Assembly (NCBI GenBank): GCA_013397865.1 | Contig: VZTI01001695.1 | Span: 1,018,965-1,082,964, forward strand | Length of the DNA: 64,000 nucleotides | Direction: 5' to 3' | DNA from: Struthidea cinerea | Taxonomy: Eukaryota > Chordata > Aves > Passeriformes > Corcoracidae | In this document: one piece after another, positions 53,206 to 64,000 of the stretch | Layout: each line of letters begins with the position of its first letter | How positions within the stretch are numbered: the first letter of the stretch is position 1 | Translations under genes and position numbers: made by a program | The notes under the pieces: generated by a model | Database searches by the model: none | Seen by the model: only the letters and a program-made list of their open reading frames with translations | What the model was told of the DNA's origin: nothing

Positions 53206-55373
53206 TTTTCAATAATTAGCAGTAGATCCTGTGTCTGAGACATGAATAGAAACAAGGAATATATTTATCAAATAATTTTCCCATTTCGTGCTTTCTATCT
53301 GGTTTTTAACTATTTTGCATTCTCCAACTCTGACATTTGCAGTACAGCACTTTTGGTAAGAACAACCTTTCTTGACCTATCAAAATGATTTGCTTGAGTG
53401 CTTAAAACTCTTCCATTATCTCCCTAAGAGTCATGGAAGTTTTTAAAACTACAGCTTCCCTATGAAAGTACCTGTTATAAAGTAAAATAAAAATAATAAT
53501 TAGGGAAAAAACTACCCAAAAATGTTTGGAAGCTCACCACACCTGAATGGTTTACTTCAACAGAAACTTTTTATCATTTTCAGATCAGCCTGATGTGGTC
53601 TCCATGCTGTTAAGGAAATATTTTACCTTTTTGCAAGACCCCAGTTGTATGAAGATCAGAGAGAAAATGTTCAGTTTCATACTCAGCTCTGGTTACCATA
53701 CTTCCAGAGAATAGTAGGGCATGCAGCCCTTGAGGTTCTCAGCTATTTCCCACTAGGACACTCAGTTCCCAAGTGCATCTTAATTTCACCAGAACTGTAA
53801 GTATTTACATTGATTTTTACATACTGTAACAGTTTTAAGTGTAATGTCTATATGAAATGAACTTCAAATAATGTACTTTTTCTATTTTCCAAAATGATAT
53901 TAGATGGAGAGTTGTTGTTCTTCATTCTGCAATGACAGATTCTGTTTAACTTTTTCGTGTGCAAGAACTGTACAAACACTGCACTCTGGAAGAGAGAATT
54001 GCATCCTGTGCCATAATCTGCATGATTCTGTATGAATCTCACTATTTAAAAACTAAGCTTTGTTTTCACATGCATAAAGGAAGTACAATACCTCTAAGTT
54101 CTCACCAGGTTTTTCTCTGCCATGAGACCTTTGTGCTGCAGTGTGGAGTGGGGTCTGCCCTGGTGGGCAGGGTCTGTGCCAGCAGCATGGCTCTTTGCCC
54201 AGTCAGGGCAGCATAAGGGAAATCCACAACTGACTGAGGGGGAGGTTAAAAAATATAAATATGTCTTCACATAGAAAAGGCAGATATTAAAGTATAATTT
54301 CTGAAATTTAAAAAAGAAAAGGCAAGAAACAAATATTTATGAATTAAAGGACTTCGCTGACCACCAAAGTGACCTTCCTTAACCGGGCTTATCAATTTTG
54401 ACTTTACATAAAATGCAAACTTTATGAGCCTACATGACCTTCCTCTATATCTTACTGTGTGATTTATAGCATTTTCACAATAAAATTAATTGGAACTCCT
54501 AAAATTGATTTTGAGGCACAAAAAGTCTCAAAATTATTTTTTAATTAGGACTGTGCAGATTTATGTTAGCTTTTGCCATAGCTTGGTCACCCAGTCTTTT
54601 CACTTGGCCCTTACCTGCATATACTTTAGGATCTTAAAATATTTATCTCACTTAAAATACACCAATATCTATCATATCTAATACAAACAAAATATCAATG
54701 TCTCATGATTTTGTTTTTACTGCAAGCACTTTTCCATAACTACTACATGCACTTCCCGATTAAAAAAAAAAAGTCTATTGTATACTTTCTGGTCCATGCT
54801 TATTTGCTAGAAAAGAGTTTTCTAACATGCAGAACCTAGTACCTCATTTACAGGTGATTGTCAGCTCACAGGACTCTGGTGATTTGTTTTAAGCAGAAGA
54901 TTAGAGGAAGATAAGAATATGAAAGTTTGATAACTTTTTTACAGGCTCATAGCTTTCTATAAGCAGTTGCAAGTGAAAATTATAGCTCTGAAATTGTTAA
55001 ACCAAAAAGAATGAACTGCAGAAAAAGGTCAAGGTTTGTTGCTGCAGTACAAACCCTTCCATCTGGGAAACAAACCAGTTTTGTTCTTGTTAGCAAGGTC
55101 ATGCAGCCAATTCTTTTCATCTAACTTTAACAAACCATTTTTAAAACTCTCAGTTTATTACGTTTAGGGCTTTGAGCTGATATAGATTGTTGTGGCACCA
55201 GCAAACCTTTGGAGTTACGTCAGCTTGGCAACTGGTGCTTTTTTTTTCCCCCTGTATCTTTCCACATGAATAAAAGTGGCTATGACAAGATCTCTTCTCA
55301 GAGAATTTTATAGGTCGTGGGGCCACCAGCAGCAGGAACTCACTGAAATAATTTTCAGATTCTTGTGTTACAG

Positions 55374-55495
55374 GGGATGCTGCTATATTTTTCCACCCCC
55401 AAAAGGCAGCAATACAGTTCTCAATGACAACAGACGAAGATCTACATGTGGCTCTTTAAGGGATCCTGCCTGTCGCAAAGATCAAGTATGGACTG
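55374..55495 (+). other. Candidate internal exon A (unproven)
   Basis: Bounded by an acceptor-like TTCTTGTGTTACAG and a donor-like GACTG|GTAAGA. One frame stays open throughout and contains the stretch STCGSLRDPACRKDQVWT. The segment is 122 bp, and in that frame it would end with one base of a split codon. This phase agrees with the downstream candidate at 55723. No homology is recognised. Short splice-like motifs are common by chance, and the exon could equally belong to a non-coding RNA. Confidence 0.15.
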
Positions 55496-55722
55496 GTAAG
55501 ACGTACAGACACTTCCCTGACCAGTTGTTCTTCTTCCCGAGGTTCTTCCTCCATCTAGGAGGACCAAAACCAGTCTGAGTTTCCTGTAGGAAAGGATCAA
55601 TCCTAAAACTTACTTTGGCTGCCATATTTTTGAAAGTAGATCAAATAAGATGAACAAGCCATTAGGTGTGTGTTGAATCCAAGGGTGTAGCCATTCTGAA
55701 TAAAAGCCTGTTGTCTCTGCAG

Positions 55723-55798
55723 CCCTGGTGCATGACCTGGACTCGATGTGGCTTCACTGGTGTGAGAAGGTGCTGGGGCTGGAGCCACCAAATGGCAG
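55723..55798 (+). other. Candidate internal exon B (unproven)
   Basis: A 76-bp segment sits between TTGTCTCTGCAG and a near-consensus donor GCAG|GTAAGAG. If it is spliced to the 55374-55495 segment over a 227-bp intron, the reading frame continues without a stop as LVHDLDSMWLHWCEKVLG and onward to the donor. Two of three frames are open in such a short segment, so this agreement is weak evidence. No protein family is recognised and no third exon was found. Confidence 0.18.
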
Positions 55799-55858
55799 GT
55801 AAGAGATAAGATGTCCTACAGCTGCAGGTGCTGTATAACATCTAGCAGCTCCAGGATT

Positions 55859-55872
55859 AAAAAAAAAAAAAA
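55859..55872 (+). repeat. Poly(A) run, 14 bases
   Basis: Fourteen A residues about 60 bp after candidate exon B. No AATAAA lies immediately upstream, so it is treated as a homopolymer run. Confidence 0.85.
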
Positions 55873-57357
55873 GCAAGACGTGAAGAAATAAAAAACAGAG
55901 GGGAAAAGGGATTAGGGGGAACCCATGGTGGGTAACACAGCAAGATATGGATTTCCTTCTCTAAGCTGCAGCAAAGTCTCACCAATCCATCCCTGACGGA
56001 GAGCTGCCTGCGGAAGTGTTTCTTCTGGAGGAACATATTAGTGTTTAGTTCACCACTGTGTTGGTCTTGGCCATCTATTGCATCCATTACCCCCAGTAAA
56101 TAAATAACTGTTGTGCTTTCTATGCTGTGCCCAGCCTGCTTGCAAAGTCTCTCTGCGTGTGGTAAAATGTGCCTGAACCAAGGTGACTCATGAAGGCGTG
56201 CTATTGGCACAAAGTTTCCTGTTGATTTAACTTCAGTGTTTGCATTTCACTATAAACATTTTAATTATTGATAAAAGTATTATAAAGAGGGTTTAGGGAG
56301 GGACAATTAATGGGAAGGGACAGAGGAATGGGGAGAAAGGGAGAAGAGAGAAGCAGAAACATTTCTGAGCTTCATCTGAAGCACAGGTTAATATGATACT
56401 GTACTCAAGCCAAGAGTGTCTTGACGTGCGAGCAGAGATCTCCATCATGAGTAGAAGGTTGTTGAGACCTCTGTGTTGCTCCACAGATTACCCTGCAGCC
56501 CTACCCATACAGGGTGGCCATTTGTCCCCAACGTGTGGCTTGAAGGGTGCACTGACTCCTTCAAATACAGTCTCCCCTGAGTTTCACACCGTGTTTGAGA
56601 ACAGAGGAGGAATGAAAACAAAATGTCAGGGTTTGGGACAGAGAAGGAAAAGGACAAAGGAAAGAAAAGCAACCTTCCTGGAAAAGTGAAATAGCTATCC
56701 CACAGTGGAACAGAGGCATGTTAATTCAAATTTTGTCACATTTTTCTTGGTTTAAGTGTACTTAGCCACAGAGTCATATTTCAGATGAGCTGAATTTCAG
56801 GTAAAATACTAATCTTCAGTATTTCATACCCTTAAATGCTAAAATTGGTTTGAAGTATAAAGTTTTCTTTTTTTCTAAAACTCTTGTGCATGAAACATTT
56901 CATTGCACACTGATCAAAAAAAAAAAATCCCCCTTGTAATGGACCTGAGTGTATTTCCTCTCCATACTGAGTGAAATTCTGTGTGCAATATGGCACAAAA
57001 CAGATCATTCGGTTTCTTCTACTGCAAGCCTCTGTGGAGCATGGAAAATCTCAGATACATCTCATTAGCTTTTCTGCATGTGGGTTTCTAATTATGAAGT
57101 GCTATAATTGATCATTTTCCTTTTCAAATTAATTTATAACATAAGAAGATTTGATTGCGGAAATATTCAAAAGGAATACTTTGGTTTGACCTTACAGCTT
57201 GTTCCAACTCTTTGGCTGGTATCCATCACGATCATTAAAATCAATTAAGGAGTTAAGTACAGGACATCTATTGTTCTGACAGAGAATCAATAGACCCTTT
57301 CAAACCTCCTATAATTTTAGGGATCACAGCAGACTGTTTAAAGAATTGCTCTTTTGT

Positions 57358-57389
57358 AGAACCATAGGTTCTAATCCTATGATGGTTCT
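57358..57389. repeat. Imperfect inverted repeat
   Basis: AGAACCATAGG (57358-57368) pairs with CCTATGATGGTTCT (57376-57389) apart from a 3-base bulge, leaving a 7-base loop. It could form a short hairpin. The CTATGATGGTTCT wording also recalls CR1 tail repeats, so it may be a relic of one. Confidence 0.5.
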
Positions 57390-57609
57390 AAGCATACGAT
57401 GACTTTTTTAGCTTTATTTATTATTTTTAATGGCAAACACATACACTTTTGGGGTTTGGAAATATAGCTCGATCTTTGGAAGAAGCATGCAATCCATATT
57501 GCATTTCTCATACCACAGACACGCTCAGTGAAAACTGAAGTATAGCTGATTTCCTTGCTACAACCAATTTAATTGAAATTGTTGAATATTCAGTTCACTA
57601 ATGGCTGGC

Positions 57610-57634
57610 CATTTGTAGCTGCAGCTATATTTAG
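57610..57634 (+). promoter_or_regulatory. E-box next to a consensus MEF2-type site
   Basis: CATTTG (57610-57615), an E-box, lies 9 bp before CTATATTTAG (57625-57634), which fits the MEF2 consensus YTAWWWWTAR exactly. The pairing resembles muscle or neural enhancer grammar, but both motifs are short and the function is inferred. Confidence 0.25.
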
Positions 57635-60600
57635 AAAAAGAAAAAAAAGAGATATTTGTATCCCAGTAACAGAGATGTGGCCCACGTCATAGCTCCGTGG
57701 CTGGATCAGTCAGTGGCAGTCATTGCAGCAGCTGAAATGAGAAACATGGAGAAGGACAGACTGACACTGTCCTTAAGGCCCAGAAGCTACACTATTGCAA
57801 TAGTAACTTGGGGCCAGAAATAAGTTTGACTTATTTGGTGAAATAGTACTATTTCATAGGAAGCATGTTTCTTTACAGTGACTGTAAACTGAGGGCTAGG
57901 GCAGTGTTCACTCCTATCTGTGTAGCACCTCACAAACGGGACTGGTAGTGCTGATGGTGTCAGTGCTAATGCTGGGTATATGTTAAATGACTCTTATGCT
58001 TTTTATTATTTAGAAGCTGTTGCTGGGCTTTGGAGGAGGCAGTGCTAAATACAATCAATTGCAATTGCAGTGAAATATTACAGACCAGACAGTCATGCTG
58101 AAAAATGAGGATGAATGGAATATAATATCACACACCTTATTAATGACCAAGTTTAATACGTATGAAGGAGAAAGAAATGAGGAGAGGAAATTCTCTAAAG
58201 TCGATGCCTACAGTTACATTCACACCTTATTTGTGGGCTCAGAGCAAGCATGCCTTACATATATAACAACAAAAGTTTATTGCTCATGCAATCAAAATTG
58301 AAAAAGTCTGACAGTTTTTCATCCAAATCTAATTGTTGAGGAAAAAAAAAAGAAGAATAGAATTGGCAATGGCATGCACACACATCTTAGTTTCTATCCC
58401 TTTTCTCAGGCTTATGCTCCCCCTTTCCCTGTTCTGCCAGTGGGAAGTCTTAGGGCAAGCTCTGAGCATCTGGAGTTCTTCACTCGTAGGAACACCGTGG
58501 TCATGTTGCTGGTTTCACCTAACTCGGCCTGCTTCTTATATGTTTGCTATCATGCCTCATTCTTTCTTCACTGGTCTGCTGCTCCATGTGATGTCCAAAC
58601 ATTGCCTACTCTATCTTTTTTCTATGCTGGATACTATTTCTTTGTTCTCTTTTCCACAGCCTGGCATTCATTTCTTTGACTGACCATGGCTGAGCAGTTT
58701 ATAGCCTTGGAGTCTCCAGTGCCAGCCGCTTCCCCATCTCACCAGTCAGCTATGTTTGATGCCTCCACTTCCCCAGCTGCTGTCTCACCAACCTGTGATT
58801 CTATAAGTGACATCATTGTGTTAGAGTCATCAGAACAAAGGAAAACAAATTAGCTGTAGACAATCTGCAATTAGGAAATATGTTGTTACAGCTAAACCGC
58901 ATTAAAGTAAAGCTGCTGGCAGGTCAATAAAAGTTCAGACAGAGCAGGCATGGCAAACCTCAGACCTCGGGCCTTGCAAATTCGGAACACTTATGGTCAA
59001 TTGCTAACACTGGCAATGACATATTGTAGGGTTGCAGGGTAATGCCATAAACCACATGTAAGTTCAGCAGCACATCTTATAAAATTAATATTTTCTTTAT
59101 CTGACTATGCATTAATACACTGTCAGCCTGCTGTGAGAAATAATAATGTTTTCTTCTGAAAAGCCAGTTTACCTATATTTCCATACTCAGTCAAAGGATT
59201 TCTAGGCACTGATTACTGCATCATCTGTAATAAACCATCAGAGGTGCCTATATTAAAAAAATTAGTAAAATATCAGTGAAGTAACTTCCCCTTATAATGT
59301 GACTTTTGGCTTACTTGAGAATAAGACTAAACACGAGCATGATACATATCATAGTCCATAATAACACCTGTATTTGTTATTAGCCACAATTTAAGGGCAA
59401 GTAAAAAGAATTTTCTTTCTTAATTTGTGGGAAGAGATGATCAATTTCTACACTGGCAATGTGAAGACATTAAAAATTATACTGATTTTCTTAAATTAGA
59501 AGCTATTCCTCTTCCTCTTTGCTCCTTAAAGTACTTGAGCTATTACCCCATCAGACTGCAATGAGCTCTGCTGCCATCTGTGCGGTGACAGAGGTGGGTT
59601 TCCCTTCCACCTGCAGACAGCTGGCCAAGCAGGGGCAGGAGGGACACCCAGGAGTGGAACGCAGGAAGGGACAATGGCAGGGCATCCCCTCCTTGGCCAC
59701 CAGTCTCTGGGGGGTGACAGGGAGAGCTTCTCTCTTCCTTGGTTATCAGAAAAGCTACAAGCACGACTCATTGATAGGCTCAGAACGAGGATGGAGAAGA
59801 CCTGGAAGCATCTCTACTGTGGCCCCTGTGAAGAAGCAGGACTCAGTGTCTCCTTGTGCTGTGTCTCCAGGCTCACCTGCTGGCACGCCCATTGAGGGTT
59901 TCTCCACGCTTTACTTACAGGGAGCTCTAAATGCCTCTCTTCCATCTGGAGGCCTCAGACACATTTCTAAATGCGATGTGTGACTGCCAAAGTGAGAGGC
60001 AGGAGCTAAGCACCCTGCTGTTCCTTGGCTAGCTCTTACTCTAGCAGCTATCTGGGTAACTGCAGAATGCTTACAGCTGAAAATTCATCATTGAAATGTT
60101 CTTCAGCATCAGTCTTTCTTTCCCCTATCACCAGCAAGCCACCAACATCAAGGCAAACAGGGTGACCCTGACAAAGAGCTGACTATTGCCTTGTGTGTGC
60201 CAGCTATCAGGTTTTATTACTGCTGGTTTCTGTCTTAGCAGAGCTATTCCTAATTGTGTGTCAAGAACATTTCCTGCCTCAGAAAGCAATAATCTATATT
60301 GCAAAGAAATAGGCCGCCTAAAGTACCTCCATGAGCCAGAGCCTCTTTCATCCCTAATAGTACTTTGAGGGCTCAGCATCCTCTTTGTCTGTTCCCTGCA
60401 CAAGCCCCAGATCCACAAATATCTGGAAACGAAAAAAGGAGAAAACAGCATTTTGCTGAAATACTTCAGATTCAGCAGAAACTGCAGGGTTCCTCTTGCA
60501 GTCTTCAGTTGAAACACTTGAGATTATAAAGGGCAGGATACAAACAAACACACTTGGGAAACAGAGGAGCTTTGGCCAGAAAATCCTCTCTTAATACTCA

Positions 60601-61651
60601 TTAATTTAGATCATCCATGTGCAGCATGCAAAGCAGCACTATGGAAAAATAAAATGCTGCATTCATTTCTCCTGTGGAGCAATTACCAGAACTGGCCTGC
60701 ATTTTGTAATAAACTGCCTTATGCTTCTTCAACTATAACATTTTGATGTCTCAGTTTGTGCTGTATTTCCCTTATGGAGTCCATGGGAAGAACATTTTCA
60801 GCTCAGAACACATGTTGAGAAACAGACTTGCCTGTCTATAATATTATTGCATTCCTAAAAAAAGCAAAAGGATGCTTCTGAATGCCATCAGAGTTTATGT
60901 ATATTTTTTTTGAGCATGTTGATATTTTCCAGGAAAGACTGAGATTTTGGTTTTCTGTAGTGAAATTTCCACACCCAAACTGTTTATTCTGAATTTGTTT
61001 CTTTGACAAGTATTAGCTATTTATACCTAGAAGATATGAACTTTTGTAGCTGTAAGAAAGTAGCCATTAAACAGCCTGACAGACTGGTTTTTTCTGCTTT
61101 CTCATTATGTCTTTAAGTTTAAAGTCCTTTCAGCTTCTTTTATTTTCTTGAGAAGTCAGACATATAACATCTTGTGTTACTCCTATAGGTCATAAATTTT
61201 CTCCTTATAATTTTATGTTTCATGCACTTTGCAGTATGTTCTTGTATGCAAGCCATTGAGTACTCCAATTTCTACATATATCTTAACTGTCAGAAATATA
61301 TATAATATTTCAGTGTTTACTACCTCTGGGGGAAAAAAAAGGTATTTTTTGTTTTAATTAACCATCATGTGGCAAAATTATTTTCACTATTGTTTTTTAT
61401 ATTACACAGATAAAAAATCCTGGAAAAAACACCCTATTAGGTAATAAAAAGCCTTTTAAAGAGAAGAACCATACAAATTTAATGTAGTTAATGCATTTCT
61501 GAGTGGCATGTTCTGCAGCTAAAAGGAATGATGTAGAAATTCATATTTTTCAATTACTAGTGTTACATTCAGAAAAAGATAAAGATAAATTTATCAGAAT
61601 TGAAGCACAACTAAAATTTTCCCATCTCACTCCATTTCCCCAGCTGTTATT

Positions 61652-61685
61652 AAAAAAAAAAAAAAGAAAAAAGAAAGAAGAAAAA
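61652..61685 (+). repeat. A-rich/purine low-complexity run
   Basis: Fourteen A residues followed by interrupted AAAAAAGAAAGAAG-type sequence. Confidence 0.85.
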
Positions 61686-63065
61686 CACTTCAACAAAGGC
61701 TCAACAGAATATTTTATTTCAAAAACTGAACACCTGAATGACAACCATGTATAACAAATGTATATGTTCTGTTTCATTACTCTGCAGTTAACAGGGGGAA
61801 AAGTTACATAACCGTGGTGGACAACATCTCTCTTTTATGTGACATTTCTATTTGCTGCATTATAATAATCATTTTGTAGCAACATAGAAAAAATAGTGCA
61901 ACTCTTTTTTCTCTTGTATGTGTAACTTCCGCCTAAATGAAATCTGAAGATCTGTTTATTACAGGCTCTCAACTTGCTCAGTAAGAAAAGATACATTGTG
62001 TATTTAAGTCTGTATAGGAGGGAAACCTGCTTCTTAAATGGTCTTGAACTAGAACATGGAATGCAAATTACCTTCCCACACAAATTAAAAAATAAGAAAA
62101 TAGAAGCATCATAGGTGCTTGTTTAAATCAAAGTCAAAAGGAGTAATTTTCCAAAATATTTACCCAAATTTGGTACCAACAATAGCTTTGTTTACAAAAA
62201 TTTCTATAATAAATTAAATCCAGGTCTCCCTCCTCACCCTTCTTTCATAATAGAGTCAGCCAGTAAAATAGGCTATTGCTGAATGAAGCAAAGCCAAAGT
62301 GCAACAGCCTTTTCCAACGGAAGCAACTCTCCCGCATATTGTCTCTGTGCTTCTATTTACACTTTCCTTCTGCAGCTTCCTATCCACAGGAACAGTTAAT
62401 CTACATTTCAGTCATATCCCGTCTTCTTGTCCTACTCTTCCATTAGTATGGGATCTGAATGCAGACAAGCATTATATATAGCCCAGGCAGTGCCAACAGA
62501 TAGTTTGTTTGTGTTACGCTGTCATCACTGTGATTTATCGCAACCACTCCCAGAGTAAGACATTAAATTTACCTTATTGTCCATCAAGGACCAAGTTTTA
62601 GAGCTTATAGTGGAGAGCAGAGTAGAGTAGATGAAGGCTGTATGGCTTCCCACAGTCACTAAATTGATTTTTTTATGTCCCTGTGATGCTGAACCACAGA
62701 TTCATAAACTTAGATTGAAAGCAGTGTGTTCATGAGGACATTTCAAAAACACGTGTACGCAGTGTTACGTGCTCCTTTGTAAAACATGAAAGTGCCAAAT
62801 GCTAATCCTGAGACTCTGACATCCTGCAGGTACGGTAACACAGGAGCTCTATTAACTAATATTTTCTTTGCCATATAAACCACAATGGGGAGTTATTTCA
62901 GAGTCAGAATACTAGCACAGTAGTCACGTCGCTTAGATCAACTTCAGGTCTACCTTCAACTGCACAAAGGAAATATCTGGAAGAAATGCTTATTTTAAAT
63001 ATTTCTGAGTTACCTTTACTTTCTGTCAAAAATTTCTTACAGGAAAGGTTTCTGTTTATCTTGCA

Positions 63066-63112
63066 TGACACCAGATGTCTGTCAATCGTGCTGTGACACC
63101 AGGTGTCTGTCA
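63066..63112 (+). repeat. Duplicated 19-bp palindromic motif, 28-bp spacing
   Basis: TGACACCAGATGTCTGTCA (63066-63084) is repeated 28 bp later as TGACACCAGGTGTCTGTCA (63094-63112), with one difference. The second copy contains a perfect 13-bp palindrome, GACACC-A-GGTGTC, with an E-box CAGGTG at its centre; the first has CAGATG. The palindrome also resembles paired T-box-like half-sites. It is a possible regulatory duplication with no proof of function. Confidence 0.55.
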
Positions 63113-63260
63113 TCTGCTTCAGGAAAGTGCGGTCTGCTGAGATATTCCTGCTTGTTGGTGGGAGAAGTCACTGACTGAGTCAGAAAGACGCAGCCACCCA
63201 CAGCCAATCCTAAGATAGGATTGTTCTTATCTTAAGAAAACAACGCAATATGATCAAAAG

Positions 63261-63276
63261 AAACAAACAAACAAAC
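63261..63276 (+). repeat. (AAAC)n short microsatellite
   Basis: Four AAAC units following an AAAG run. Confidence 0.8.
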
Positions 63277-64000
63277 CAATCATTCATTATCTTTGCTAAA
63301 GGAGACATGACAGTGCAGTGCTGACTCACTTGTAACCTTTTGGGTAGCATGCCTATTTCATCACGCTTTTAGGGTTGTTTTTCACAAGGAGGTATGCAGT
63401 AAAGCTGTGAACTAGCAGAGAATGTTAGGCACATTGCACAAAACTTCTGCAGAAGCAAAGAGATGAAACGTGAATCCCTTTAGGACAATGTAAAGCTCTG
63501 TGGTTTTGCCATTGTTTTGTATTGCAAGTACCAGAGAAGTCAGACTCAGTCTGCTATGCTGTGCTTACCTTTTTCATTACACTTTCCATCTGCCTGCAGT
63601 CCCAGACCGCTGGACCTCCAGGTTCAATATGTTTAGGAGTTACATATACCTAAGCCAACAAACTTATAAACCAAGGCAAACTTCAACATCTAGTGCATGT
63701 TGAAGGAATCAAGAAATGTAGTTTTTACTTGTGGGTGGGATTTCTGACACAATTGGGTTGCTGTGAGTAATGATAGCACTGTACACATTTAAGGAACAGT
63801 AAACTAAAATTTCTTGACATCTCCATTTCTAAAAGTGAATTTTTTAATACCAGTAAAGCTAAAATATAAACAAGTCATTTAGATGAAGATTCATTCTTCA
63901 GAGCATTGCACTTGTTTTTGTTGGCATATCATATAAATGTATTTGAGAGGTACTTCATATTGAGATTTGAAAATAGAGAAAGTTATTGAAGAGCAAAAAA

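Larger units (their letters stand above)
53206..64000. other. Unique non-coding DNA with scattered exon-like and GC-richer patches
   Basis: No gene established. A GC-richer patch at about 59.56-59.99 kb carries the longest open frame of the window (59519-59983, 154 codons) but is open in several frames on both strands and has no recognisable domain. Poly(A)/A-rich runs occur at 55859-55872 and 61652-61685, and a short (AAAC)n at 63261-63276. Exon-like segments at 55.4-55.8 kb and a palindromic duplication at 63.07 kb are listed separately. Confidence 0.5.

Noticed and set aside
54151..54170. Hairpin CTGCCC-TGGT-GGGCAG
   Set aside because: A six-pair stem is far too short for a microRNA precursor and is likely by chance in this GC-richer patch.
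55857..56210. 117-codon minus-strand open frame ending in phenylalanines
   Set aside because: The phenylalanine end is the poly(A) run read in reverse. No domain is recognisable. A plus-strand AATAAA near 56100 hinted at an LTR, but no termini could be found.
58915..59060. Possible hAT-type DNA transposon end (GCAGGCATGGCAAACCTCAG)
   Set aside because: It only loosely resembles hAT terminal sequence. No inverted terminal repeat or 8-bp duplication was found.
59519..59983. Longest open frame (154 codons), plus strand
   Set aside because: The patch is GC-richer, so stops are rarer. Several frames on both strands are open over the same bases, no domain or splice signal is recognisable, and the first codon is not ATG.
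1..64000. tRNA, rRNA, CRISPR arrays, bacterial operons, plasmid or phage modules
   Set aside because: None seen. Composition, CR1 and avian LTRs indicate a vertebrate nuclear genome. The one B-box-like GGTTTGAATCTCC string, near 27692, lies inside the LTR with no tRNA fold around it.
1..64000. A previously undescribed biological system
   Set aside because: Apart from retroelements, simple repeats and a few weak exon-like or motif-like signals, I found no organised set of genes or structured arrays that would support one.

Overview
The window looks like vertebrate, almost certainly avian, nuclear DNA. It is AT-rich and CpG-poor, with no dense coding, operons or bacterial-style signals. Its only strongly recognisable sequences are bird-type retroelements: CR1 LINE fragments in both orientations, one long solo LTR of the avian ERVL type, and one or two shorter ERV LTRs. 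The ERVL LTR family, recognised from memory, is common in neoavian birds. I cannot name the species or chromosome. Low repeat density and long unique AT-rich stretches fit a gene desert or a very long intron on a large chromosome.

Layout. 1-8.0 kb: unique AT-rich DNA with a GATA/TA-rich patch near 2.1 kb. 8.06-8.61 kb: 3' part of a CR1 on the minus strand. 8.6-19.8 kb: mostly unique, with a degraded CR1/L3-like reverse-transcriptase fragment near 16.5 kb (plus strand) and a 24-bp palindrome at 12.03 kb. 19.8-21.6 kb: scattered remains of a very old CR1 on the minus strand. 27.56-28.02 kb: a CpG-rich 378-bp solo LTR inside a CAAAA-type A-rich tract. 28-40.6 kb: unique DNA with a 28-bp tandem duplication, a possible 3'-terminal exon at 34.2 kb and a T/G-rich tract at 38.5 kb. 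40.60-40.81 kb: short candidate LTR. 45.21-45.62 kb: CR1 3' end, plus strand. 48.12-49.22 kb: full-length solo ERVL LTR, minus strand. 53.14-53.21 kb: CR1 tail. 53-64 kb: unique DNA with two phase-compatible exon-like segments at 55.4-55.8 kb and a duplicated E-box palindrome at 63.07 kb.

No protein-coding gene could be established. The translated open frames are short, many overlap on both strands, and the most conspicuous ones lie inside LTRs or CR1. Three places carry exon-like signals (34.24, 55.37-55.80 and 19.02 kb) and are reported with low confidence. I found no tRNA, rRNA, CRISPR or obvious small RNA, and no convincing evidence of a new biological system. The more interesting leads are the possible exons, the regulatory-looking palindromes, and the contrast between old and young retroelements.
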